DNA of 64,000 nt from Exobacillus caeni (lineage in GTDB: Bacteria; Bacillota; Bacilli; Bacillales; Guptibacillaceae), in assembly GCF_005747095.1 (NCBI RefSeq), contig NZ_SWLG01000006.1, forward strand, positions 186,001 to 250,000, read 5' to 3'. Both the position numbers and the translations under genes were made by a program. The notes under the pieces were generated by a model. The model was not told where the DNA came from. It searched no databases and saw nothing but the letters and a program-made list of their open reading frames with translations. Positions 26,236 through 34,047 of this stretch are shown here, piece after piece; the first letter of the stretch is position 1, and each line of letters opens with the position of its first letter.

Positions 26236-26262
26236 ACTGCCGATTTTTCGGCGGTTTTTTTC
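26234..26262 (+). terminator. Rho-independent terminator after the activator gene
   Basis: AACTGCCGA at 26235-26243 pairs with TCGGCGGTT at 26248-26256, a TTTT loop, followed by five or more T. It isolates the activator gene from kamA, so kamA needs its own promoter. Confidence 0.8.
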
Positions 26263-26338
26263 GTTTGAAACCTTCTTATTCTTTCCTGGAAATGGTTAAA
26301 CGCTCTAATATCAACGTATTTAAGAATTGTAAGAGAAT

Positions 26339-26354
26339 TGGCACGATTTTTGCA
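26339..26354 (+). promoter_or_regulatory. Sigma-54 (-24/-12) promoter of kamA
   Basis: TGGCAC at 26339-26344, five bases, then TTGCA at 26350-26354 is an exact match to the sigma-54 consensus TGGCAC-N5-TTGCA/T. It sits 37 nt before the kamA ATG and just after the terminator of the sigma-54 activator gene. Confidence 0.85.
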
Positions 26355-26391
26355 TATATATAAGTAACACGACCACCAAGGAGGATTTATA

Positions 26392-27825
26392 ATGCTGAAT
26401 AATTTATACAAACCTTCTCGCCATTGGAAGGATATTGAATTATGGAAAGATGTTACGGATGAACAATGGAACGATTGGCTCTGGCAGCTGACAAACACCA
26501 TCAGAACTCTGGATGATTTAAAAAAAGTAGTGAACCTAACTCCAGAAGAAGAAGAAGGAGTGAAAATTTCAACAAAGACAATCCCATTAAATATTACGCC
26601 TTATTACGCTTCACTAATGAATCCAGACGACCCAAGGTGTCCGATCCGGATGCAGTCTGTTCCTATCTCAAAAGAAATTAATAAAACAAAATACGACCTT
26701 GAAGATCCTTTGCATGAAGATGAAGACTCCCCGGTAGCAGGATTAACACACCGATATCCTGACAGGGTTTTATTCCTGGTAACAAACCAGTGCTCGATGT
26801 ATTGCCGCTATTGTACGAGAAGAAGGTTTTCCGGGCAAATCGGCATGGGGGTTCCGAAAAAACAGCTCGATGACGCGATCGAATATATTCAGAATACACC
26901 TGAAGTCCGGGATGTTCTGTTATCTGGCGGAGACGGATTATTAATTAATGACCGGATTCTCGAATACGTCTTGAAAAACTTAAGAGCGATTCCGCATGTA
27001 GAGATCATTCGTATCGGCACAAGGGCTCCTGTTGTGTTCCCGCAAAGAATCACTGAAAATTTGTGTAGTATATTAAAGAAATATCACCCGGTCTGGCTAA
27101 ACACTCACTTTAATACGTCGATAGAAATTACAGAAGAAGCTAAAAAGGCTTGTGAAATGCTGGCGAATGCCGGAGTACCTCTTGGTAACCAATCTGTAAT
27201 CCTTGCAGGGATAAATGATAGCGCTCACATTATGAAGAAGCTCATGCATGATCTTGTTAAAATCCGTGTGCGTCCATATTACATTTACCAGTGCGACCTT
27301 TCAGAAGGAATCGGCCATTTCCGAGCACCTGTAGCTAAAGGGCTGGAAATAATGGAAAGTTTGCGAGGACACACTTCAGGATATGCGGTTCCAACCTTTG
27401 TTGTCGATGCTCCGGGAGGCGGAGGGAAGATTTCACTTCAGCCAAACTATATGATTTCCCAGAGTGCTGACAAAGTGATCTTAAGAAACTATGAAGGTGT
27501 CATCACTTCATACCCTGAACCACAAAGCTATGTTCCCGGGACAGCGGATGAATACTTTAATAACATATACCAGCTCGAAGAAAAACCTGCTATCGGCGTG
27601 GCGGCGATCATGAAGGACGAAAAATTCAACCTTGTGCCTAAAGACTTGAAAAGATTGGATAGAAGAAAATCGTACTCAGAAAACCCGGAACACTCCTCAT
27701 TAAAAGATAAAAGGGATAAACGGGATACGTTAAAAGAAAAGAAATTCCAGGCAGAACAAAAGAAATATAACAATAACAATGAAATATCAGAAGCAAAGCA
27801 GGAAAAACCTGTAGCTGAATCATAA
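26392..27825 (+). CDS. kamA: Lysine 2,3-aminomutase
   Basis: A 477-residue radical-SAM, PLP-dependent enzyme that converts L-lysine to L-beta-lysine. The iron-sulfur motif is CSMYCRYC (CxxxCxxC) near residue 137, followed by TRRRFSG. LLSGGDGLL near 178-186 is the SAM-binding region and DAPGGGGKI near 341-349 carries the PLP lysine. The tail after about 420 is lysine/glutamate-rich and low in complexity, as in other Bacillus KamA. AAGGAGG precedes the ATG. It opens the kamA-yokU unit under the sigma-54 promoter and supplies the substrate of YodP. Confidence 0.95.
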   Translation: MLNNLYKPSRHWKDIELWKDVTDEQWNDWLWQLTNTIRTLDDLKKVVNLTPEEEEGVKISTKTIPLNITPYYASLMNPDDPRCPIRMQSVPISKEINKTKYDLEDPLHEDEDSPVAGLTHRYPDRVLFLVTNQCSMYCRYCTRRRFSGQIGMGVPKKQLDDAIEYIQNTPEVRDVLLSGGDGLLINDRILEYVLKNLRAIPHVEIIRIGTRAPVVFPQRITENLCSILKKYHPVWLNTHFNTSIEITEEAKKACEMLANAGVPLGNQSVILAGINDSAHIMKKLMHDLVKIRVRPYYIYQCDLSEGIGHFRAPVAKGLEIMESLRGHTSGYAVPTFVVDAPGGGGKISLQPNYMISQSADKVILRNYEGVITSYPEPQSYVPGTADEYFNNIYQLEEKPAIGVAAIMKDEKFNLVPKDLKRLDRRKSYSENPEHSSLKDKRDKRDTLKEKKFQAEQKKYNNNNEISEAKQEKPVAES

Positions 27826-27840
27826 AATGGGGGTTGAAAT

Positions 27841-28128
27841 ATGATTTGCAAATGGTGTGAAGAAGAAGGAGCGATCGAAGCGCCAAAAACAGGCTATTGG
27901 GAGCTCCCAGATGGAAACCGAGCGATCGAAATAAAAGAAATACCATCAATTGAGTGCCAGAATTGCGGAATGGAATATCAGACAGATGAAACGGTAGAAG
28001 ATATAGAAGAACAACTCCTGCTGATCGACACCAGGAAGCTGGATGATAGTATCACCTATAAACAGTTGATGGACCAACCGCGCTTTTTAAAGAAAAATTA
28101 TTTTAACTTTGATAAATATCCACTCTAA
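27841..28128 (+). CDS. yokU: YokU-family zinc-finger protein
   Basis: A 95-residue protein with two CxxC pairs, CKWC at residues 3-6 and CQNC at about 40-43, forming a MqsA-type N-terminal zinc finger. The rest is acidic and probably helical. YokU is regularly found beside kamA in Bacillus, but its function is unknown. It starts 15 nt after kamA with a GGGGG site and ends at a strong terminator. Confidence 0.8.
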   Translation: MICKWCEEEGAIEAPKTGYWELPDGNRAIEIKEIPSIECQNCGMEYQTDETVEDIEEQLLLIDTRKLDDSITYKQLMDQPRFLKKNYFNFDKYPL

Positions 28129-28135
28129 TAAAGAT

Positions 28136-28159
28136 CCGGCCAACACGGCCGGTTTTTTT
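28136..28159 (+). terminator. Terminator of kamA-yokU
   Basis: CCGGCC at 28136-28141 pairs with GGCCGG at 28147-28152 around AACAC, followed by seven T. Confidence 0.85.
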
Positions 28160-28456
28160 ATGGGATAATCCTGGTTTACGTTCCTTATACCTTGTACAGG
28201 GTAGTTATACTTGTTTGTAAAATGGATGGGACTTGTTTTATGCTGTATTCTCAGCATTGTGTTCCAGGATAACTGTTTAATATTTCAGGATAAAAATCGC
28301 TTGGTCCTCTTGAAAAAGATTCTTTTCACATAAAAATGATAAACATAACAGGAGTTTTCCCGAGAGGATTAATATATGATTGAAAAAAAGTGATAAGTCC
28401 TTTAAACTTTATTCGTTATTATGAATGAAGTTTTAATATGGAAAGGAAGACTGCGA
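28160..28456. other. Non-coding gap before the TRIC-family gene
   Basis: About 300 A/T-rich bases without a supported gene. An ATG at 28421 is in frame with the next gene but has no ribosome site. I see no riboswitch-like structure or clear promoter. Confidence 0.4.
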
Positions 28457-29056
28457 TTGACCTGGGATGTTTTAAATATTGTCGGTACGATTGCTTTTGC
28501 CGCCAGTGGTGCGCTTGTTGCGATGGAAGAGGAGTTCGATTTCCTTGGTGTGCTAGTACTGGGGCTTGCAACTGCATTTGGAGGAGGAATAATCCGTAAC
28601 CTATTAATAGGAATCCCTGTTTCGACAGTGTGGGAGCAGGATATTCTATTAACAATTGCGGTAGTGACGATGTGCTTTGTTTTTATCTTGCCTGCTAAGT
28701 GGATTAATCTTTATTGGATGCGTTTTGGCAACCTGTTTGATGCAATCGGTTTATCCGCTTTTGCAATACAGGGTGCGATGTTTGCCCAACAAATGGGGCA
28801 TCCAGTAATTGCAGCTATGGTTGCTGCTGCCATGACAGGTACAGGCGGAGGAATTATTCGTGATATTCTTGCGAGAAGAAAACCATTGGTGTTAAGAAAA
28901 GATATATACGCTGTATGGGCGATGGGAGCAGGCTTCGCTATCGGGATAGGCTATCCGCAGAAACCATTTCCTTTATATGCATTATTTGCATCAGTAGTCA
29001 TAATCAGGATGGTTTCCACCCGATATAAATGGAGACTTCCTTATCGTTCTCTGTAA
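28457..29056 (+). CDS. TRIC/UPF0126 family membrane protein (YvgT-like)
   Basis: A 199-residue protein with about six or seven hydrophobic helices and two repeats of a glycine-rich motif: GLATAFGGGIIRNLLIG near 36-52 and AAMTGTGGGIIRDILARRKP near 124-143. These are the hallmark of the trimeric intracellular cation channel family, whose prokaryotic members form potassium-permeable trimers. TTG 28457, with AAAGGAAG 7 nt upstream, puts the start at MTWDVLNIVGTIAFAASGA, as in YvgT. Physiological role in this organism is unknown. Confidence 0.85.
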   Translation: MTWDVLNIVGTIAFAASGALVAMEEEFDFLGVLVLGLATAFGGGIIRNLLIGIPVSTVWEQDILLTIAVVTMCFVFILPAKWINLYWMRFGNLFDAIGLSAFAIQGAMFAQQMGHPVIAAMVAAAMTGTGGGIIRDILARRKPLVLRKDIYAVWAMGAGFAIGIGYPQKPFPLYALFASVVIIRMVSTRYKWRLPYRSL

Positions 29057-29202
29057 AGGCGCGTCTATGAGTTTTAGTTATCAAAGAAGAATATTAAAAA
29101 ACAATTAAAAAAATATCTAATCGGAATATTCTGAAAAGTTATTGTAATATTGTTGCATCCTCAGTATAATAGGAAAAAGAGCTTTAAAGGGGGGAGAGCA
29201 AC

Positions 29203-29451
29203 ATGAAAAACAATAACAATTCTTACAAAGATAATATGAAGGAACGCGCAATGTTGAAAAAGAAGAAAAGAGAAGCGTTTACCCTTGAGTTGACCGCCCA
29301 ATTAGTTCTTGATGAAGCATTATTCTTATTCCAAAAGAAACGTTACGAGCAAATGGTCGATGAGGCGTTGTTGGAGAGAAATAAAAATAAATTTATGGAA
29401 GTTACAAAAGAGTACAATAAGTTCATGAAGCAATATAAGCAGCATTTATAA
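29203..29451 (+). CDS. IDEAL-domain protein
   Basis: An 82-residue, highly charged protein whose middle, LTAQLVLDEALFLFQKKRYE at about residues 28-47, matches the IDEAL domain (a short helical motif in ComK-related and YpiB-type Firmicutes proteins), followed by a helix ending LLERNKNKFMEVTKEYN. The N-terminus is basic and disordered. Such domains mediate protein-protein contacts. AAAGGGGGGAG precedes the ATG. Monocistronic; role unknown. Confidence 0.75.
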   Translation: MKNNNNSYKDNMKERAMLKKKKREAFTLELTAQLVLDEALFLFQKKRYEQMVDEALLERNKNKFMEVTKEYNKFMKQYKQHL

Positions 29452-29526
29452 GTTGCCGTATAAAAAGTCCGCTGTCAGGCATACTCTAGATGAAACTTGA
29501 TCAAAATCTAAAGGAGTGTGTCGGGA

Positions 29527-29652
29527 ATGGATCATAAAAAAGCTAAAGAAGAAAAAAGAAAAACGAGCAAAAAAAACGCTGCCTACGATACTGAGTTTGC
29601 ATCTTATGCGGAATACGAGGCGGAAAAGTTAAAAAGCAATAAAAAGCGATAA
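29527..29652 (+). CDS. Small lysine-rich protein, 41 residues
   Basis: A 41-codon frame, ATG 29527, with AAGGAG at 29511-29516 (10 nt spacing) and a terminator just after its stop. It starts MDHKKAKEEKRKTSKKN and has an acidic, tyrosine-containing middle (YDTEFASYAEYEAEK). No family recognised. The ribosome site and terminator support it as real; size and composition resemble minor sporulation proteins, but that is only a guess. Confidence 0.6.
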   Translation: MDHKKAKEEKRKTSKKNAAYDTEFASYAEYEAEKLKSNKKR

Positions 29653-29655
29653 TGA

Positions 29656-29688
29656 GAAGTCCCTTTCTGAATGAAGGGGACTTTTACT
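29656..29688 (+). terminator. Hairpin terminator
   Basis: AAGTCCCTTTC pairs with GAAGGGGACTT (one mismatch), followed by TTACTGTTTT. It follows the 41-residue gene. Confidence 0.7.
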
Positions 29689-29874
29689 GTTTTATCATAT
29701 CGGTAAGCATAACTTTTTAGCAAAGGATAAACCATCATCTCGTAGAATAGTTTAAGAATAATCAGCCAACAACGCCTCCGTCTTTTCTAAACGGCTTATC
29801 CAGCTATTAATTTCTCGCCGAAAGCATTTTGTGTTAGGATTATTTAAGAAGGACTTGAAAAGAGGTATACTATT

Positions 29875-30774
29875 ATGTTACAGAAATACGATGATGAAAG
29901 CCTTGTACTCATAGACGGCTTTAATTTATTAAGCAGATGTTACTTTGCTACCGCGTATGGTAAAACAGAGGATAAAATAAGTAGAACAGCCGAAGGCATT
30001 TATAATAACGCACTGAGGGTCAAGGTCCAAAAGCTTTTGAATTTGATGAAAGCATTCAGGGCGACCCATTTTGCTGTTGTTTGGGATGTTAAACGCAATG
30101 AAACGAAACGAAAAGAAATATATGATGATTATAAAGGGACAAGAGGCGAACTGCCTCTACCGCTTATCCAACAATACCAGACGGCGACAGAGATTTTCCA
30201 ATTAACAGGGATTCCCCAAATGACAGTGGAAGGTTATGAAGCAGATGATGTGATCGGGGCTCTGTCAAAAAGGTGGAGTGAGGAAAAAAACAAGCCATGC
30301 ATTATATATAGCAATGATAGAGACCTATTTCAATTACTGGATGAGAATGTTTCACAGGTAATCGCAAAAAAGAAACAGGGAGACATCCTATATACGGTGG
30401 ACCATTTTCGTGAAGAATTTCAAATCGAGCCTTTTCAATGGATTGATGTGAAGGCGCTATTAGGAGATAAAAGCGATAACATTCCTGGAGTTCCCGGTGT
30501 TGGGGAAAAAGCGGCACTTCCGTTAATACAGGACTATCACTCTATCAACAACCTTTATGACGGCCTAGATGAATTAGACCAAAAGTTTAAAAGATATAAA
30601 AATAAGTTAGCAGAGGGTAAGGAATTCGCCTATTTGAGCAAAAAACTGGTTGAGATAGAGAGGGATATCCAAGAAGTAAACGAGCTGGATTTTAAACAGA
30701 TTTCCCTGGCTTTAAATAGGCAGGTGTTCATCAAAGAAATGGACAGGCTAGAGATCACCATCAAAGTCGGTTGA
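29875..30774 (+). CDS. ypcP: 5'-3' exonuclease (YpcP-like)
   Basis: A 299-residue flap/5'-3' exonuclease of the FEN family that lacks a polymerase domain. LVLIDGFNLLSRCYFA near 11-26 gives the first metal Asp, WDVKRNETKRKEIYDDYKG near 70-88 the arch region, EGYEADDVIGAL near 119-130 and YSNDRDLFQLL near 142-152 further acidic metal ligands, and ALLGDKSDNIPGVPGVGEKA near 193-212 the H3TH DNA-binding motif. B. subtilis YpcP removes RNA primers redundantly with DNA polymerase I; the same role is likely. Confidence 0.92.
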   Translation: MLQKYDDESLVLIDGFNLLSRCYFATAYGKTEDKISRTAEGIYNNALRVKVQKLLNLMKAFRATHFAVVWDVKRNETKRKEIYDDYKGTRGELPLPLIQQYQTATEIFQLTGIPQMTVEGYEADDVIGALSKRWSEEKNKPCIIYSNDRDLFQLLDENVSQVIAKKKQGDILYTVDHFREEFQIEPFQWIDVKALLGDKSDNIPGVPGVGEKAALPLIQDYHSINNLYDGLDELDQKFKRYKNKLAEGKEFAYLSKKLVEIERDIQEVNELDFKQISLALNRQVFIKEMDRLEITIKVG

Positions 30775-30839
30775 TGGCGAAAAAGAAACCTGATCAGGCT
30801 CTGACATAAGTAAGACGCTCAGGTCTAAAAAAAATGATT

Positions 30840-31135
30840 CAGGATAAACACGTATATAATGTTACTTTTCCAGCGATTCTTCTTCCTTTGTAGCTGGCAT
30901 AAAACCCCATACCCGGGGATGTGGAAGGCGGAGGCGAACGCCCGGGGACGTATGGATTGGACTGAGCCGTATGAAAAAAGAAAACAAGGGTCGATGTTGC
31001 CTTATCGCAAGGGGGTAAAGGAAATCTACTAGTCTCTGTGTGGCGGAACCAGACAGGCGTTCTTTGCGAGTGGAGGAGGTTCAGCGCGAGTCCTGTGAAA
31101 GCGTAGTGTATTTTCGTAGCTGGTTTAGGTACCCA
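30840..31135. ncRNA. GC-rich, hairpin-forming intergenic segment (possible structured RNA or repeat)
   Basis: Between convergent ypcP and ypdP lies a stretch richer in G and C than its surroundings. CCATAC at 30907-30912 pairs with GTATGG at 30950-30955, enclosing GGCG (30927-30930) with CGCC (30939-30942). Further purine-rich stems follow (CTGAGCCGTATG near 30961, GGAGGAGGTTCAGCGCG near 31072). No frame codes. It could be an unrecognised RNA, a decayed group II-type element or a copy of a dispersed Bacillus intergenic repeat. No family is assigned and strand is unknown. Confidence 0.35.
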
Positions 31136-31204
31136 TTGTTGTTTTAAAGGTTATGAGAAGTCGATATATAATGAACAATAAGGATTTGGAAACAGTCTAA
31201 AAGA

Positions 31205-31264
31205 AAAATCCGAACCGATTCAAATTCTGGTAAAAGAATGTTGAATCATCGTTCGGATTTTCCT
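31205..31264. terminator. Bidirectional terminator between ypcP and ypdP
   Basis: AAAATCCGAAC at 31205-31215 pairs with GTTCGGATTTT at 31251-31261, extended by GATTCAA/TTGAATC inside. A/T tracts on both sides fit termination from either direction. Confidence 0.7.
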
Positions 31265-31318
31265 TTGGCTAATGGACCTTTTGTCTCAGCCTCATGAATT
31301 ATGTTATCTTTTTTATCT

Positions 31319-32002
31319 TCAATTGTTAGAAGACTGATGCATTGCCTTGGCCCAATACATAAACGGTGTATCCATCAATGCGACGATCCACTTTATTAAG
31401 TAAGTAGTGAGAAAAATCTCAATCCAGACTTCCCATGGATAGACTCCTAAAAACGCGATCGAAGTAAAAATCATGGTATCTACAAATTGGCTGATCATGG
31501 TACTTCCGTTATTACGTAGCCACAGCTGGGAATCACTCGGGAATATCCGCTTTAAAAAGCTGTAAATAAAAACATCGATATACTGGCTTACAATATATGC
31601 CAGCAAACTTCCGAGTGCTAGTCTTGGGAGGAACCCGAAGATAAGGGAAAGCGCATCCTGGGAAATATCTTCGTCGTGCGGAGTGAATTGTAAAGCGGCC
31701 TGCATTATGATGGTCATTGCAAGCAAGGAAAAAAATCCCATCCACACCGCTTTTTTCGCTTCCTCTTTTCCATATTTTTCATTTATGATGTCTGTTGCTA
31801 AAAAGGCTGTTCCATAGATAATGTTGCCAAGGGTAACGATAAAGCCAAATAGCTCTATTGTTTTTATGACTTGTAAGTTTGCGATTATCGTGGCAAAAGC
31901 GATCCACATAAATAGGCCTTGTTTTCCAAACAGCCTGTAAGCCAAAATTAACAACAAGAAATTAATTAATGCAAAGGCGATCCATAAGATTTCATTGAAC
32001 AT
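31319..32002 (-). CDS. ypdP: Queuosine-precursor transporter, YhhQ family (YpdP)
   Basis: A 227-residue membrane protein with about six helices. IANLQVIKTIELFGFIVTLG and YGTAFLATDIINEKYGKEEA at about 38-75 are the VUT/YhhQ family signature, and RNNGSTMISQFVDTMIFT near 162-179 the conserved C-terminal motif. The family takes up queuosine precursors (preQ0/preQ1 or queuine). The start is ATG 32002 with AAGGAG 7 nt upstream; a reading from 32023 has no site. It lies 30 nt downstream of ypdQ on the same strand. Confidence 0.88.
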   Translation of the reverse strand: MFNEILWIAFALINFLLLILAYRLFGKQGLFMWIAFATIIANLQVIKTIELFGFIVTLGNIIYGTAFLATDIINEKYGKEEAKKAVWMGFFSLLAMTIIMQAALQFTPHDEDISQDALSLIFGFLPRLALGSLLAYIVSQYIDVFIYSFLKRIFPSDSQLWLRNNGSTMISQFVDTMIFTSIAFLGVYPWEVWIEIFLTTYLIKWIVALMDTPFMYWAKAMHQSSNN

Positions 32003-32032
32003 TCCCTTTCTCCTTTCTAGCAATCAAAGGAA

Positions 32033-32431
32033 CTAAGAAGGCGGATTCCTTTTAATCGCCTTTCTGGCTAGTTCATCTGCAGTTTTGTTCGCTTTTCCTG
32101 GTATCCACTTAATAAAAAACAGTGGAAGCTGATCGCTTAATTCAAGCGCTTTTTCGTGCAGCTCTCGATAGGCGTTTTTCTTAACATAGCGCTTTTCAAT
32201 CCCATCACAAACTAGCTGTGAATCAGTCCGAACAGAAACAATCTCAAAATGGTTATCGAGGCATATTTCAAGTGCTTTTATCAATGTTGCATATTCAGCT
32301 TCATGATTCGACATTACACCGAGCGGTACTGAATAGCGTTGTACTTCACCGTTTCCCATCTTGATAAAGATTCCGCCGCCGGAAGGCCCGGGATCCCCTG
32401 CGCTGGCGCCATCAATATATACTTCAACCAA
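32033..32431 (-). CDS. ypdQ: RNase H-like protein (YpdQ)
   Basis: A 132-residue RNase HI-type domain. VYIDGASAGDPGPSGGG at residues 4-20 gives the first catalytic Asp, NHEAEYATLIKALE near 42-55 the Glu, VRTDSQLVCDGIEKRY near 67-82 the second Asp, and TADELARKA near 117-125 the last Asp. All four acidic residues are present, so it could cleave RNA:DNA hybrids, although B. subtilis YpdQ has been reported to lack clear activity. TTG 32431 has AAGGAGG 7 nt upstream. Operon with ypdP. Confidence 0.85.
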   Translation of the reverse strand: MVEVYIDGASAGDPGPSGGGIFIKMGNGEVQRYSVPLGVMSNHEAEYATLIKALEICLDNHFEIVSVRTDSQLVCDGIEKRYVKKNAYRELHEKALELSDQLPLFFIKWIPGKANKTADELARKAIKRNPPS

Positions 32432-32606
32432 AAGTAACCCTCCTTACTGTCGAAATACCATTATGTATTTTACCATAGATGTTTTCTGCATCATATTATT
32501 AATAGACACAGAGCTTTTTGAGTATGCTGATTGTATAGGACCGTTTAGCAGGAGTAAATAAGGGAATGAAGAACATGTTATGTATAGCAAGTAGGAGTGA
32601 TGAGTG

Positions 32607-32783
32607 ATGAACAAAAAAGAAACCATTGCAGAAGTAGGGTTTATTTTAGATACATACTGTGAAGGATGTTTGGTCAAAAAGTTTTTGCGCCAGGATTATG
32701 GAAAATGTGCTGCGCAAAAATTTTGCATTAGGGAATGTACAGTTGGCGAACAGTTAAAAAAACTGGGGAAAAATCTTACGTAG
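32607..32783 (+). CDS. ypeQ: Small zinc-finger protein (YpeQ-like)
   Basis: A 58-residue protein too short for many gene finders. Four cysteines lie as CEGC (residues 18-21) and a second group at GKC, FC and EC (about 34-44), suggesting a zinc-binding site. GGAG lies 10 nt before ATG 32607 and the stop is 20 nt before ypeP, so the two are likely co-transcribed. The order ypdP-ypdQ / ypeQ-ypeP is as in B. subtilis. Function unknown. Confidence 0.75.
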   Translation: MNKKETIAEVGFILDTYCEGCLVKKFLRQDYGKCAAQKFCIRECTVGEQLKKLGKNLT

Positions 32784-32803
32784 AATAAAAGGCGGGAAGA
32801 AAA

Positions 32804-33487
32804 ATGGAAGTTTTTATTGAATGGAACTACCATATGCCAAAGGGGCCCTCTGTTACTTTTACATCAGATTATATGCTGATAAAACAAGCCATATTGCTTG
32901 CGAAAGATATAGAAAAAACAGGCCGGGTAAAAGAACTATGGTTTATAGACAGGGATGGCTACCGATGGACAAAAAAGAACCTCGAAAAAATGAACAAGAA
33001 GAAAGCTGAAGAGCCGGATGAATTTTTTGTTTATTTTGACGGCGGTTTTGAGAAACATACATTGCAAGCGGGTCTTGGGGTCGTGATCTATTATAAAATG
33101 GGTGAAACCGAAAAGAGAATTAGAATGAACGAAAAGATAGGACAAATCGACAACAACAATGAAGCAGAATATGCCGCACTCTGGCTGGCTATTCGCGAGC
33201 TTGAAACACTAAACGTTAAAAACAAACGAATTTCTTTCGCAGGGGATTCCCAGGTTGTCATAAACCAGTTAAATGGAGAGTGGGCGGTTTATGAAGAAGC
33301 ATTTAACAGATGGATTGACAGAATCGAGGACAAGCTCTCCTATCATAATATAAAAGCAGAATATCATTTAATCGGCAGGGAAGAAAATAAAGAAGCACAC
33401 CGACTCGCTGAGCAGGCGTTACATGATGTTACAATTAAAAGCGAACTGGCGTTGAATGAGGAGGAAGCATATCCGGGAGATGAATAA
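32804..33487 (+). CDS. ypeP: RNase H-like protein with N-terminal extension (YpeP)
   Basis: A 227-residue protein. Residues 1-70 form a basic extension with no recognised domain, and about 72-205 an RNase H-like fold: FFVYFDGGFEKHT near 74-86 (Asp), NNNEAEYAALWLAIRELE near 117-134 (Glu), ISFAGDSQVVINQLNGEW near 142-159 (Asp) and EENKEAHRLAEQAL near 190-203, where the usual final Asp is His or Glu. Loss of the last Asp makes full activity uncertain. Its stop lies in a 15-bp hairpin shared with the convergent gene. Confidence 0.82.
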   Translation: MEVFIEWNYHMPKGPSVTFTSDYMLIKQAILLAKDIEKTGRVKELWFIDRDGYRWTKKNLEKMNKKKAEEPDEFFVYFDGGFEKHTLQAGLGVVIYYKMGETEKRIRMNEKIGQIDNNNEAEYAALWLAIRELETLNVKNKRISFAGDSQVVINQLNGEWAVYEEAFNRWIDRIEDKLSYHNIKAEYHLIGREENKEAHRLAEQALHDVTIKSELALNEEEAYPGDE

Positions 33488-33520
33488 ACAGCCGCTGATT
33501 GAGAACGGCTGTTTATTCAT
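33480..33520. terminator. 15-bp hairpin overlapping two convergent stop codons
   Basis: ATGAATAAACAGCCG at 33480-33494 pairs perfectly with CGGCTGTTTATTCAT at 33506-33520, loop of 11 nt. The ypeP stop (33485-33487) is in one arm and the stop of the minus-strand gene (33513-33515) in the other. Confidence 0.7.
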
Positions 33521-33704
33521 GGTTAAAAGAAGAAAGGAATTTTTCGTCTATTCCAGACTGAAAGTAAAGAGCCTTATTGAAATCCTGGCGGGCTTTTGTT
33601 ATTGCCTCAACAGCCAGGACTGCTTCATTTGTTCCATGTAGCGCCATTTCGGCCGCTAAAATAGAATTCTCTATTCGAGAAAGATAATCAAAAGAACGAT
33701 CCAC
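33513..33704 (-). CDS. Small hypothetical protein, 63 residues
   Basis: Start GTG 33704 has GGGGTGAT 5 nt upstream; a longer reading from 33815 is not supported. The product is mostly helical (RIENSILAAEMALHG, ITKARQDFNKALYF), with no signal, membrane segment or cysteine. No family recognised. It lies between ypeP and cspD and shares a terminator hairpin with ypeP. Confidence 0.6.
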   Translation of the reverse strand: MDRSFDYLSRIENSILAAEMALHGTNEAVLAVEAITKARQDFNKALYFQSGIDEKFLSSFNHE

Positions 33705-33794
33705 TAAAATCACCCCAAACCAATGAAAATAGACCCCTAATAGTTTGCCCTTTCTTAAGCTTCTTATCCATTTATTTTGCAAATGAAAGATATA

Positions 33795-33825
33795 AAAAGG
33801 CCTGATGCTTAGCATCAGGCCTTTT
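33795..33825. terminator. Terminator of cspD
   Basis: AAAAGGCCTGATGC pairs with GCATCAGGCCTTTT around TTA, a 14-bp perfect stem with flanking A/T tracts. It lies 22 nt beyond the cspD stop. Confidence 0.8.
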
Positions 33826-33846
33826 AGAGCTGTTATTTATATTACC

Positions 33847-34047
33847 TTATAGTTTAGTTACGTTTGCAGCTTGAGGTCCACGGTTTCCTTCAACGATTTC
33901 AAAAGAAACTTCCTGGCCTTCTTCTAGAGTTTTGAAGCCTTCGCCTTCAATTGCAGAGTAGTGTACAAATACATCTTCTCCGCCTTCAACTTCGATAAAT
34001 CCAAAACCTTTTTCTGCGTTAAACCATTTTACTTTACCGTTTTGCAT
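33847..34047 (-). CDS. cspD: Cold-shock protein
   Basis: A 66-residue single cold-shock domain. [20 protein letters not shown] at residues 4-23 holds RNP1 (KGFGFI) and [12 protein letters not shown]2; AANVTKL ends it. It is an RNA chaperone and antiterminator. ATG 34047 with AGGAGG 8 nt upstream is the true start; an upstream in-frame ATG at 34083 would add a non-conserved leader inside the 5' untranslated region. Location beside ypeP supports the name cspD. Confidence 0.93.
   Translation of the reverse strand: MQNGKVKWFNAEKGFGFIEVEGGEDVFVHYSAIEGEGFKTLEEGQEVSFEIVEGNRGPQAANVTKL

Noticed and set aside
30840-31135. Group II intron or known riboswitch
   Set aside because: A GAGCCGTATG phrase recalls group II introns, but no reverse transcriptase, domain V or boundaries were found, and neither neighbouring gene starts here.
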